In this document: positions 28,410-64,000 of the stretch, one piece after another
How the letters are laid out: the number at the start of each line of letters is the position of its first letter
How positions within the stretch are numbered: position 1 is the first letter of the stretch
Origin: Corticium candelabrum
Lineage: Eukaryota; Porifera; Homoscleromorpha; Homosclerophorida; Plakinidae
Length of the DNA: 64,000 nt
Assembly: GCF_963422355.1 (NCBI RefSeq)
Contig: NC_085085.1
Span: 7,169,733 to 7,233,732 of the forward strand
Reading direction: 5' to 3'
Position numbers and translations under genes: made by a program
Notes under the pieces: model-generated
The model's input: the letters and a program-made list of their open reading frames with translations, nothing else
What the model was told of the DNA's origin: nothing
Databases searched by the model: none

Positions 28410-29599
28410 TCACCAGGAGTCAGCTTGAGAAAGTTTCCATAGCTTGTCCAACGTCCATAGTAAGTTCATTTCGTTCAATGCCCCATGATGGATGATGCAA
28501 CGACTCCAATTGGGATAGCCTTCGCCAAACGGCTTGACTTCTAGCTGGCAGATGCTGCAGTCCTTGTGCCTATCTATTAGGAGACCCCTCACTGTCACTG
28601 TTTTTCTGGCACAACCAGCTGGTTCACCAAACAACTTAAAATTGCAGTACCAACAGTCAACAACATGGCTGCATATAGCTGTCCTTCACCACCAGGCTGT
28701 TTCTTTGCATTCAATGAGGTCTTCTGTTTTAGCCACCACAACAGGTGTAGTTTCTGGTGTAGTTAGAGTAACCATATCTGGTGTACCAGAAAAAGGATGC
28801 CAGAACTCTTTGTCAAGTTCCCACCTACCCACTCGCTTCCAATCATCCCCAAAGCACACAGCAAATCTATAGTGTGGGTCATATAGCTTATTCAAACAAC
28901 ACTCCAGTCTATGTGTCCAGCCCTCTTCATTGAGATCGTCTGCCCTTCGTTGTTTCAGACCAACACTGGACAACAAGAAAGGATGATTTTGAGGAGTGGA
29001 TGGATTTAACTTAATCTGAAATACGGAATCAGCATATTACATCTATCATCCTCCTCTTAGTTTTCATTGATTTCCTCCGTCGTATACTCAATCTTGAATA
29101 GATAGCTCTGCCAAAGTTTGGTTTTATCTACATCTGAGAATGAGATGGTTTTATCATGTATAAATATAAACATGTTACTGTCCCCACGCATAGGAACACG
29201 GTCAAAGTGTAGCGCACTCTCTTGTTTCACTTTTTTCACAGCCTTACACAGCCTCGAATATGAATTCAGGTCATTGTCCACAGAGGCCAGGAATGTCTTC
29301 CACTTCGATCACCTCATCCGACTGCGTAGCCGGCGGTACTGGTTGTCGTGCATCGATTTCTCGGACAGCACAAGACAGCTCGACTTTTAGAAATGCAGGA
29401 CCGAAATAATAAACGACGGTCGGTGGCCCGACTCTAGAATACAAAGAAAATGGTAACGCACACATCACACGCAAGTGTCGGGGTCTCCTTACTTCTCGTC
29501 TGCAGATATCAGTTTTGCTTCACATACATCACAAATTGGTTACGACTCGTTTGAAACACAAGCCAACAACGAACCTTCCTTTCGTTCTGGTTCTGCCAT
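28410..29599 (-). CDS. Unrecognised multi-exon gene or gene relic
   Basis: Several minus-strand frames look coding and are arranged in order: a start near 29,599 (MAEPERKEGSLL) with a Cys pair (ICDVCEAK); an exon after TATTCTAG at about 29,434 with VVYYFGPAFLKVELSC; a stretch near 29,057-29,300 with SRLCKAVKKVKQES; an exon after TATTTCAG at about 29,014 with VGRWELDKEFWHPFSG; and a stretch 28,634-28,410 with DRHKDCSICQLEVK. Aromatic and Cys residues are spaced as in real proteins. I do not recognise a family. A TAA interrupts the first segment unless a short intron removes it, and I could not join the pieces cleanly in phase, so it may be a decayed gene or transposon product. It lies just downstream of the kinesin-like gene on the same strand. 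Confidence 0.4.
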
Positions 29600-29650
29600 G
29601 CCATTGCCGCATGCGCAACACTTGTCGCAACTTCGGATCAATACCTATAC

Positions 29651-31239
29651 TATAAGTGTCTGATGAGTGCTCTGATATGACCTGACAGATGGGTCAATGG
29701 TAGCAATGATTGTGGAGAGACTAGAACCGCCAATAGAATCCTGACATCACACCGGCAATACTAATTAACAAGTCTAGAAGTATTATCGTTTTGTGTAAAT
29801 ATAGAAAACTATTTAAACTCAAGCTTATCCACTGCTAAAAATGATTGTCGGGTAATTACACTAATAATATATTTTCTTGCACATCAAATTTTGCTTCATA
29901 GTTTTACTGGGTTCAAGAATGTTGGTGCATTTTCCTGTTTTACTTACTTTGGACAACGAAGTACACATGGGGTGACCATGCATAAGCAAAACATCAATTA
30001 ATTGCGATTCCAATGTAAAACACAATAGGAAGGTATATATATCAAGCGACTAACCACATGCAAGTGATGATATAAATAATTAATTAACGATCTAATCTTA
30101 GAAATGGAGTCAGCAGCAAATGTAAGATAAACTGAGTTAATTCAGTTTGCCAAATTGTGAAGGCAACATACGGCTGTGCATGTTGTTTTCTGTATGTACA
30201 TGTATGTAATACTTTGTAACAAGAATGGCTGTGGTAGTGTGTAAGTACATCCAGGGACTTAGATACCGGAATAGAGTGACTGGGTCTTTGTGTGTGAACA
30301 TAGCTAGCGTTGGTTCATAGCGTTATAATATAGCTTATCTGAGTACACTGGTCTTGCCCACATATACAACAATGACAGGCTCAATTTTTCAACCTTGCAA
30401 TGAAGTCTCTAGGCAATACGTACAACAAACTCATACCTTAGGAATGTGCATACCTTTAGTAGTCTTGTCAGTTTGCTGTTTCTGTATAGAATTGATTTCT
30501 AAACAGTCAGAATGTCATTACATCATTCACACCAAGTAGTATACACTGAACATCTACTGCATGTAATAGTTACCTGTTTGTTGTTAACTAACGACATCTA
30601 AAACAAGACCGAAAGCAAACAACGACGAATTTATCTTTTTGCTCTCCCCCATTCTAGCCCCTGCATTCCCTGTCTTTGTGTTGTTCTCATTGCCTACCAG
30701 ATCAGCAATGACTAGTTTCCAGTCGTCTTATGATATTGCATAAGACACAACCTGCAATACGACCATATATAGTGAATTTCTGTGTATCTGCTTGTGTGCA
30801 TGCAAAACATGTAGACCTTGAATTGCAACAGAGCATGTCCACGTGACAAACTATTATTGCATTTTGTTGTTGCTGTGTGTCTATGTAGATGGCAGTGTAT
30901 TACATGGTTAATACCAACCCGTCTTATCAATCATTTGCATGAATATTGCATTGTACCTCTTTTGAATGACTGAAATTCCAAATGAGTAAAAATGGTCTTC
31001 ATCACGTGGTTCAATCTCTGTCAGTCCTTTCAGTGTCACTGAATTTGCAGTATCATAGAAAGGAAGATCTTCTTTGTTACTAGACAATAAATCAACATAA
31101 TAAAAGTAATACAAAATTTTGTTTGAAAATAAAGAATATATGTACTTTTTCATTATATATCTCGATTGCACTAAAGTGAATGGTACAGTTCATTTCGAAG
31201 CAGAGGTGTGTTAGAAGACAAAGCTGAGACAAGCCAAAC
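29651..31239 (-). pseudogene. Kinesin-like motor domain, N-terminus missing, probably decayed
   Basis: Ordered minus-strand exons show kinesin motor motifs: 31239-31146 (EIYNEK); 31079-30957 (VTLKGLTEIE); 30880-30817 (TKCNNSLSRGHALLQFK, the switch I SSRSH region, here altered); about 30724-30574 (LVIADLVGNE for DLAGSE, then KINSSLFAFG); 30498-30454 (YRNSKLTRLLK, exactly 15 codons); and 29740-29651 (DSIGGSSLSTIIATIDPS, exactly 30 codons). The last two exons and their splice sites are clean. The phase between the first two does not match, the fourth has a two-base frame problem before its end, and I could not find the P-loop exon (GQTGSGKT) between here and PGM3. Switch residues are substituted. 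It is either a divergent gene with exons I failed to place or, more likely, a decaying copy. The gap 29,741-30,453 holds no other recognised feature. Confidence 0.6.
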
Positions 31240-31300
31240 CTGTAACAAGAATATTTAAGCAATGTGTGTATGTGTCTGTTTGTTTCACTTTGTTGTTATT

Positions 31301-31301
<1 letters not shown>

Positions 31302-31337
<36 letters not shown>
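31302..31337. repeat. (TCTG)n tetranucleotide repeat
   Basis: A run of TCTG units of about 36 bp, located upstream of the first kinesin-like exon. Confidence 0.9.
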
Positions 31338-31641
31338 GCATGTCTAGCCATTCTGTCTGCATTGATGAACAGAGTAATGGACTGATATGGATTTAATTGC
31401 ATGTTTACTTTTAAAGACTTCTGTTTAATTTCTTTGGTCTCATGAAAGCGGAAAATTTAACATGCTTCCCTTGGAACTTGACGCTATCATGTATTTGCAG
31501 ACGTTTCATTACAAGCATTCTGTGCGAGGCATGCTTTTGCAGGGGTCACATACAGCTATTCTTCTAGAAAATCCTAGTTATACTGCATGGCAATATCATA
31601 TTTATGCTGAAAATCATTAGTCTGGAAAATCATACGGCATG

Positions 31642-31643
<2 letters not shown>

Positions 31644-31728
<85 letters not shown>

Positions 31729-31921
31729 GGCATGCGCGCACACACACTCGCGCATGCACGTGCACACACACACACGTACACACACACGCACGGACACACA
31801 CACACACACACACACGAACACACACACGCACGTACACACATACACGCACGTACACACGCACGCACGCACGCACACACACACATACGCACACGCACACACG
31901 CACGCACGCACACACACACAC
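31644..31921. repeat. (CA)n microsatellite with CGCA variants
   Basis: A CA tract of about 280 bp. It is pure up to 31,723 and then mixed with CG-containing variants. It lies between the divergent kinesin-like gene and PGM3. The open frames across it are artefacts. Confidence 0.95.
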
Positions 31922-32180
31922 AATGCGCCTATTCCTAGGCTTGCATTCGCAGCACCGTAGAATTTTCCAATACGCAGTAGGTTGCCATCATCGTCGTGTC
32001 GTTGTGAAGTTACGGTAGATACAATATGTATCTTACAGTATATTACACGCTGGTACACTGTACACGTATCCTTTACAGTGCAACCTTTTTCTCGAAGCCT
32101 GCACGTGCGGCATTCTTACCAAGGCTACAGTACAGTACACGTAACCACTGTCCCGGATGCTATAGCAAGATCCAAGATCT

Positions 32181-57330
<25,150 letters not shown>

Positions 57331-57435
57331 ACCTCATGCTGACAAATGCATTCGTATAATGTTGTGATATAATTATATTGACTGTTTGGAACTCAGTCTT
57401 TCTGTTGCAATGTCTGTTGATGGCTTTAACTTGTG

Positions 57436-57660
57436 TCATTTCTTAAAGATTCGAATCTCTCCCAGATCGTAGCCAGAAATGGCAAACATGCTGCCTTGCT
57501 TGTCACAGAACTGAGCTCCCACAAGCTGAACGTCAGTAATAGATTCTGAATACAGCATATGTACCTGTACAGAACATGCACAAAATGAGCAGACAGTTTA
57601 CAAAGGAGTGTTTAGCATTCACTGCATATTATATAGGCTATGGTAATTGTTGATATAATG

Positions 57661-57728
<68 letters not shown>

Positions 57729-60650
57729 GGAATACCTCTGCTTCTCCAACACGAGGGAGCTTCCAGACCCTAACAAGTGTGTCTTCGGAGCATGAAATTA
57801 ACTGGAGCAACACAGAATGATTGTTAATTGAAGATAATGTATCTATTCGGTTGCCTTGTATTGTATGTCTAGTTCCAGTTTGTCTGTTCATATATTTTGG
57901 TTATGTCTGTGTGTCTTTATGGCAGTCTATCACACCAATGACTTTACTAGTTCTTTATACTGGCCTGTAAATGCCATCTTTCAATAGCTAAGTAGTATTG
58001 CTACAGCTATACAATATGCCAGGCATGGATATTCTAGATATTTTGAAAATGTTAATTAGAACATGTTTCTTAGTAGTCGGTAAACAACGGACAAAGCTTT
58101 GAGCCTACCTCTCCTGGTCAACAAGCTGTTCATACTATATAGACAAAGTCATACCAACTAAGTGAAGTTGTCAAAATGGTACTGTATTGCTACGCAAGAC
58201 TACCATATCATAGTTTGCATAACATGAGAAAAGGACTATGTATTGGAGTTGCCATTCCTACTCTGTTGTTAGTTTTTAAAATTTGCTGAAGCTCTCTGTG
58301 ATCATGACAAGATGGAAACCTTATGTTCTCATTAAGTACCAGTACACAACATAGACCGGTGTTGTATTGGATAAAAGCAAGGACTTCATGTCATCTGTGT
58401 TGAGATACTTGCAACAACTGGAAGTGTGTAAAATCTGTGGAAGTACTAGATATGGCTAGGCCTTTGAGGCACGGTGATAAATATCTGCTGTAAATGGCAA
58501 GCCAAATCTGCTGTTTCAAGTGTTTTCATGATATTTGCCTAACTTCCAGTGTGTGTCTGTCTGCTTGGTACTAAGCCTGAGTGTCTCATGATACTGATAC
58601 TACAGTTTACATACCAGGCCAGTTTCTGAGGCTACATCAAGAGCATGAATCCATCGAGCATGTGCTGCAATCTCTGCCCTGATTTTTCCTGTTTCAGTTG
58701 AGAAAATTCGAATGTGCCCACTCCCATAGCCACCAACTACTAAATTGTTCCACAAACATACAGAAGTACAAGGTACTCTGGCAAAACAAAATTCACACAT
58801 TATCACAGTACTTAGGATGTGTATGCACAAGATATACCCATATTCACCAGTTGATTCTACTCTTTCAAAGTTTGATATCGAATCCCATACCACAATTTTT
58901 CCATTGTCATCTGAGCTTGCGATGAGTCCACTTTGAATAGAATGGATGGCACATACTGGGTGATTGTGATACTTCAATGTCCTTACATGAGTTATGAGAT
59001 TTCCTGTGGCTGGCACACTAAATACGATAATGTCCCCTGTTGATGTTCCTATACATACGTTGTCTCCCACACTACAAATCCCTCTGGCAAAGCTAGTCTC
59101 TGCAATCAATGGATGTACCAAAAAAGTCATAAACAGCAGGCCACTCAAATGTTATGTAGAGCTTTATCGTAAATTTAATTACCGTATTTCTGCATATACA
59201 ATAGAAGCGCTCTTATTAGAACATTTGGTACTATGTGCCTTAATGTGTACAGTGTGGTTAGAGAATAGGGTAGAAGCCATGGAATTTCCTGGCTAATTGC
59301 AGACAAAGGAAGACATAACTGATGGCCATATTTCTGATCTTGATTTGGTTGCTTCCGCTACAGATAAATTGTCAGTGGCAACTGACCTCATACATCAGTT
59401 ACATATGCTGCAGATTGACTTTCATCAGAACTGTAGCTATCAGTGATGTCGTCCTTTGTCTGCAATCCTCCAGGGAATTTGGCTTCTACCCTATTCCATA
59501 ACCACACTGTACAAAGACAGTACCACATGTTCTAACGAGACACCTGCCATATATATGCGGAAATGCGGTCATTGTTCCAGCAAAGCATAAAGAGAGTATG
59601 CATACAAGATGTGTTCAAGAGCAATTTATCATTTGTACATAGACAAGAATGATGAAAAGTGATTTCATGTAGTTCTCTGCAATACCTAGAGTAGTGAATT
59701 TTGTACATCTAGTACTCCACAGCTGTGTGTGGCCGTGCCATTTACTCTGTTTGTGTACTGTGCTAATTGATCCAACTACACGAGATGCTTCGTCAAAAGC
59801 TACATGACCAATTGACAAGAGCAACAATGACTTCTAACTTTCATTTTCTAAAAAGTTGGTCACCTACATGTCTACTCCTATCTTATAATATATCAAAAGC
59901 TGAAAGTACTTGATATGACATGTATGTTGGTAACACAGTGAGATGGATGATTAATAATCACATCTAGTTATATCAATGACAATACCTGCAAATTTCAGCG
60001 CTTTAACAGCTACTGACTCATCTTACACGTGGTGAAACATGTGCAAAAAAGGAAGCCTGGGTACAAGGCTAACACTGAGATCTTACAGACAAGGAGCCAA
60101 AGATGTGAGACAGAAATTAGCAATCGTATAAAACAAGCCATTAACAATTAATTGAATTATGACGGTTGATTACCTGATTGATCTTCGAGAGGAAGTAATC
60201 TGTGTGAAAATAAAAGCAGCAGACCGTCCTTGTCATACATCTAACATAGAAATATGCTTTAATTAAGAGGAGTTACTAGATGACTAAAATGTGATACCAC
60301 TGACCTGCAATCCTCTTGTGGTTGTTACAACTAAGATGTTTCTACTTGAATGCATAGTACACCAGGATACCTGAGGAAACAAATCTCCTTCAAGTTCTCT
60401 GCAAATGTTACCCTTCACTAGATTCTATTAGTCCTACCCCTCTCATAACACACCAAAGGGTTGCTGTTCTCGTGTCACACTAACAGCCTCAAAGTTTGGT
60501 TGGGATTTAAACTCAACGAAGCTATACCTTAGATGAGAGAAGGCCTGCATGGTGCAATGTAACATACATCTCTATATGGTAGAAGATAAAGAATAATTAT
60601 AGACTAAAAGTAGTAGTCCTGATTCATCACTGTCTGCCTCTTAATTATTG

Positions 60651-60717
<67 letters not shown>

Positions 60718-62470
60718 CAAATGTCAAGCCCTCCACGTCATTTGTGAATGACGTCAACCTTAAGGTTAGTTGCGGAGATAGCTCCCCCTGCCTCTAGAGA
60801 CAGGGCCTCCATGCGCTACATGGAGGCTTAGGGCCAGCGCTACAATCCACCTGGAGCTTGGCCAGAGTCATCCAGGGGCACTGACTATAGCGCAGCTTTG
60901 GGACTGGACACCAAGGCCCACAAGTACCCATCTGCTGCATGATGTTACTGCAAAGCCAGCGGTCATGTCCACCCCAGTCAATGACCAGGTACTCATTTAT
61001 ACTCCTGAGTCAAGAGAAGCAATTGTGTGTAAGTTTCTTGCTTAAGGAAATTATGCCATAGCTTGTCATCACTGTGACACACACACACCACTTCCCCTTC
61101 TAACCCTCTAATTACTGAACCATATTATTTCTATGTGAAAGTAGATCCCACGAAAAACCTCAACAATATCTACTAGTAACCTTTGATAAATCATTCTAGC
61201 ATCATACATCCACAGTTTTCTTGAGAGTTGTGTTGCATCAGGTTCTTCTGCGTCTGTGAAAATGAGTAACTTGTTACAGTGGACACTCTTGAGCAGATTA
61301 ACTTTAATGTTTGAAACTTGCAGGAGTCCAAAAGCCGTAATTAAGTCTCAACAACAAGCAGGTAAAACTCTCCTCCCACTACCATTACTCTATGACAATG
61401 GCTTCAGCATGTTCTGCTGCAGCACCTGCTTTAACAGCAAATTTGATATATACACTTTGCTGTGATCTTGCACATGTCTGTATACCATGCCATTTAGTTA
61501 AGTTAAATAGCATCGAGAGCAGCAGTTTCATGTTGAATTCTACATTTTACTCCAAATACACTGAGTCTGACAGTGCGGTCAACTCTCCTAATTTTAGGGT
61601 AGATCTACCGGAAAGTTGCAAAGTTCTGAAAATGTCTTGATCTACCGACGGGAGACTACAACCTCCCAAAGTTCTAATATCAGGATTAGCTCAACATTGT
61701 ATGTACACTAGTAGACTCAGCCATCATCTTAGTACTGTAATTACTAATTACTATTGTGAAACATGCCGGTGTAAAGGTGTGATCACTTAGTCAATAGTAC
61801 TGGCCAATGTAACTTCAAATACTAGCTTGCTGTGGCGTGGCAGTTGTGACTACTTGTCCCACATCGGCACTTATGAGCAGAAATTTGTTCAGAAGTTGAA
61901 AGCAACGGAACATACCAGTATATATCATACAGGCACTAGCTGTAGTGTAGACAAAATATTCAATTGTAATAAAATCATGGTATTACAATATCAAAGTAAA
62001 CAATTGATAGCGATTAATAAAATATTAATATCAATAACCATTCACATTTTGGTTTCACTATTTCCGCCTTTCAAAGTAAAATCTAAATCTCCAAGAAAAG
62101 GGGGTTGAGAGCTTTTCTAGCAATAGGAGCGTGGTCAAGTATAACGTCTCATTATGTCTAGGTCCCCTTTTCTCGTGAGTGCGTGGGAGCTTCCCTCTCA
62201 GCCACGCCCATAAACAAAAAATGTCCTGATAGATGGTATCGATTGTGTTTGTACCTGAACTATGTGTCCTATGCTGCTAGACGACTGTTCCTCGGGTGAG
62301 AACTGCTTGCTTGTCGCATGACCCGCTGTCCACTGTGCCACATGCACAACAGACTTGTGTGCAGCAGTAAACTCTATACTTCTTTTGTCACTCAAAACAA
62401 CAGCGCTCAGGTTATTTGACAAGGCTGAAACGCTGGAAAGCAACGACACTGGATGTCCAGCGTGATACAT
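57436..62470 (-). CDS. WDR54: WD repeat-containing protein 54
   Basis: Seven minus-strand exons join with GT-AG and consistent phase: 62470-62255, 60370-60305, 60240-60174, 59099-58838, 58777-58615, 57801-57736 and 57564-57436, giving about 322 residues, close to the family's usual length. The family order is clear: ALSNNLSAVVLSD near the N-terminus; VSWCTMHSSRNILVVTTRGLQ; FARGICSVGDNVCIGTSTG; SDDNGKIVVWDS; VPCTSVCLWNNLVVGGYGSG; AHARWIHALDVASETG; SCSEDTLVRVWKL; and a C-terminal FCDKQGSMFAISGYDLGEIRIF. WD-type blades (ending VVWD, VRVW) indicate one seven-bladed propeller, a protein-binding platform; its cellular role is poorly known. The gene converges on PGM3, with about 105 bp between the two stop codons, so their 3' UTRs probably overlap. 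A GT microsatellite (57,663-57,724) lies just downstream of the 57,736 exon boundary. Confidence 0.9.
57663..57724. repeat. (GT)n microsatellite in WDR54 intron
   Basis: Pure GT tract of about 62 bp in the last WDR54 intron. Because the gene is on the minus strand, this is a CA tract in the transcript. Confidence 0.95.
60654..60714. repeat. (CA)n microsatellite
   Basis: Pure CA tract in the first WDR54 intron, just before the minus-strand SINE. Confidence 0.95.
60768..61050 (-). mobile_element. SINE body, second copy, minus strand
   Basis: The reverse complement contains ACTTACACACAATTGC, CAGGAGTATAAATGAG, GGTCATTGACTGG, CCACTGGC/CGCTGGC and TCAGTGCCC in the same order and spacing as the SINE at 52,480-52,865. 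The tRNA-like head with its A and B boxes is not recognisable, so this copy is 5' truncated or diverged. It lies in a WDR54 intron. Confidence 0.75.
61051..62254 (-). other. Remainder of first WDR54 intron
   Basis: AT-rich intron sequence. A minus-strand stretch at about 61,190-61,250 is open and has splice-like borders, but the flanking exons join directly in phase and match the family without it. No gene is called. Confidence 0.5.
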
Positions 62471-62877
62471 TACGTTGTCACGGCAATTATCCGGGACTTG
62501 CAGCAGATTTCGTAAGTTTTGGGGCGTTACTAGCTTAGTAAGGTGTGGTAAACGAAACTTGCTCTTCTAGAGGCTTGAAATGCCTGTCTTTTTAGCTAAA
62601 TGTCTTAGCAACTGCAACAGATAAATAAGGACTGAAGATGTTTGATAGCAGCCGTACGCCGCGGAATCCAGGTATCTATCATTGTCTGTAGAAGCAATGG
62701 CCGCGCAACTCCAATCAGAGTGCCTTCAATGTTTCTCCTGGGACGACCGGCTGGACACTCGAGCCTTTACCGGGGCGTGGGCCAGCTCGACGAGTAACAT
62801 TAGTCCTATTGTACCGTACTAGCCGGTTGTGGGCGGGTCGATAGACGGATGTGGGTGGTATTATCTACTTGTAGGTA

Positions 62878-63499
62878 CAGTCAAACCTCCCTTATCCGGA
62901 CCTCTCACTTACGGACACCTCCGTATACCGGACACTGAGCTAAAACCGAACGCATGCGCAGTGACCAACACGTGCTCTATGGCGTCCAAGCAATCACGGA
63001 AACGGTCAGTTATTACTCTAGAGAAGAAGTTGGAGTTAATTAGTGAATTGGAAAAGGGGCAATCATTTCGACTAGTCTCTCAGCATTATAACATTCCGAA
63101 GTCAACGTTGGCTGACATCTGGAAAAGCAGAGACAAGATTTCACGCCATGTGTCAGGTAGTGAAATTCCAGACGTTGCAAAGAAGCGTCGAGTTGTAAAG
63201 GAGCCGCAGTTTGAGAAGATCGACGAGGCATGCTACATGTGGTTTGCGCAACAGAGAGCGAAGGGAGCCTCGGTGTCAGGACCTTTATTGCAAGAGAAAG
63301 CCTTGGCCCTGTTCCCTTCGCTTTATCCTGACGAAGAATGGACCAGTTTTAAAGCTAGCTCTGGTTGGCTGCAAAAGTTTTGCAGAAGACATGGAATTAC
63401 GTATTTGAGCATGCGCAGAATAGAATTCTCAGTTACGGACAATTCTAATATCCGGACAGCTACCGGTCCCGAAGTGTCCGGATAAGGGAGGTTTGACTG
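62878..63499 (+). mobile_element. 622 bp pogo/Tigger-like element
   Basis: The left end CAGTCAAACCTCCCTTA, continuing TCCGGAC, is matched by its exact reverse complement at the right end. TA lies on both sides (62,876-62,877 and 63,500-63,501). The TIR type, TA target and encoded CENP-B-like domain fit the pogo/Tigger branch of Tc1/mariner. The catalytic DDE half is deleted, so the element cannot move itself. Confidence 0.85.
62979..63485 (+). CDS. CENP-B-like DNA-binding protein from a deleted pogo transposase
   Basis: An intact frame of 168 codons starts at the ATG before ASKQSRKRSVITLEKKLEL. It contains a pipsqueak/CENP-B N-type helix-turn-helix (LISELEKGQSFRLVSQHYNI, then PKSTLADIW) and a second CENP-B-type helix-turn-helix (FEKIDEACYMWFAQQRAKG to SGWLQKFCRRHGI). 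The frame then runs into the right TIR and stops at 63,483-63,485. The DDE catalytic domain is absent. The frame also extends upstream to 62,829, but those codons cover the left TIR, so I chose the internal ATG. It could act as a TIR-binding repressor if expressed; this is inference. Confidence 0.7.
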   Translation: MASKQSRKRSVITLEKKLELISELEKGQSFRLVSQHYNIPKSTLADIWKSRDKISRHVSGSEIPDVAKKRRVVKEPQFEKIDEACYMWFAQQRAKGASVSGPLLQEKALALFPSLYPDEEWTSFKASSGWLQKFCRRHGITYLSMRRIEFSVTDNSNIRTATGPEVSG

Positions 63500-63501
63500 T
63501 A

Positions 63502-64000
63502 CCTAGGTCCGCTACATTTTGCGCGACGCGACGCGCAGATTAGATGGTCCGAAGCTCGAGTCTAGCGCGCTTCACATACACCTAACGATACCGTTAGTAG
63601 ACTCTTCTGTTGCTTCTTCTAGTGTGTCGCAGACGCAAGAGAGTTCAAACAACTGGAAGGAGACGAAAGTGGCTAGCAAGAATATTCTAACGGCGCCAGC
63701 AGCAAAGAACAATGTCACGTGAATTTACTTTCAGCCCTAAGTCCTTTTAATTATTCGACCGGATTTGCCAGTAACACGGGTAGTTCCTGAAGCCCTTGTG
63801 AAATATGTGATGAACTTCCTCACATATTCCACCAGGCCTAGGGCTCAATTCATCCACTGCTGCTCCCGGATGTGTGCTTTTGATTGGTTGGAAATGATCA
63901 CGTGCTTCAGTTTTAACGCTGAGAACTTTCGGTTGTTTTTAACGTTGGAAGAGAACTTTGTTCAATTCCAACAATTCCAGCGTCAACGTCACTTCGCCGA
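63502..64000. other. Intergenic end of window
   Basis: This stretch begins with a CpG-rich patch (GCGCGACGCGACGCGC near 63,519). A short Ser/Thr-rich frame follows, with no family features. Nothing else can be supported. Confidence 0.4.

Noticed and set aside
61190..61250. An additional WDR54 exon
   Set aside because: The exons at 62,255 and 60,370 join in phase and align directly with the family (GHIVQ then VSWC), so no extra exon is needed.
63519..63722. Short Ser/Thr-rich frame near the right end
   Set aside because: Low complexity with no recognisable domain or splice context.

Overview
This window is nuclear DNA from an animal. The protein-coding genes are split by GT-AG introns, many of them only 30-80 bp, and AT/GT microsatellites and many transposon families fill the space between exons. 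All four confidently named genes (TTC14, HPDL, PGM3, WDR54) are conserved animal genes. No vertebrate repeat family is visible, and the repeat mix (Harbinger-type DDE_4, Helitron, several LINE lineages, Tc1/mariner-like, pogo, hAT-like MITEs, a tRNA-derived SINE) suits a marine invertebrate. My best guess is a sponge or another early-branching animal, but that is inference.

Layout. About 1.3-9.9 kb holds TTC14 (+), with a 4.7 kb intron full of retroposon tails. 10.27-17.57 kb is a self-contained 7.3 kb element with long terminal inverted repeats (TIRs). Its outer 650 bp look identical at the two ends, and it carries a spliced Ulp1/SENP-like SUMO-protease gene; I see no transposase in it. 17.6-20.4 kb is intergenic, with a decayed minisatellite and a 501 bp MITE. 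21.25-25.5 kb is HPDL (-), with a Tc1/mariner-like transposon inserted directly against its 5' end (25.51-27.24 kb). 28.2-31.2 kb holds a palindromic hAT-like MITE, an unrecognised minus-strand gene and a decayed or divergent kinesin motor gene (-). 32.18-57.33 kb is PGM3 (+), whose 9 kb and 7 kb introns have collected a DDE_4 transposase relic, a MITE, several LINE fragments, a Harbinger relic, a Helitron relic and a SINE. 57.44-62.47 kb is WDR54 (-), ending tail to tail with PGM3 about 105 bp apart. 62.88-63.50 kb is a small pogo/Tigger-like element that keeps only the DNA-binding half of its transposase.

The host genes do not form a pathway: PGM3 makes the UDP-GlcNAc precursor, HPDL is a mitochondrial Fe(II) dioxygenase, TTC14 is an S1/TPR/SR-rich putative RNA-associated protein, and WDR54 is a WD40 propeller. 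The most interesting object is the Ulp1-carrying element at 10,268-17,565. Exon boundaries were inferred by eye from reading frame, phase and GT-AG signals, and family assignments rest on remembered family motifs, so neither has been confirmed by transcripts or database search.
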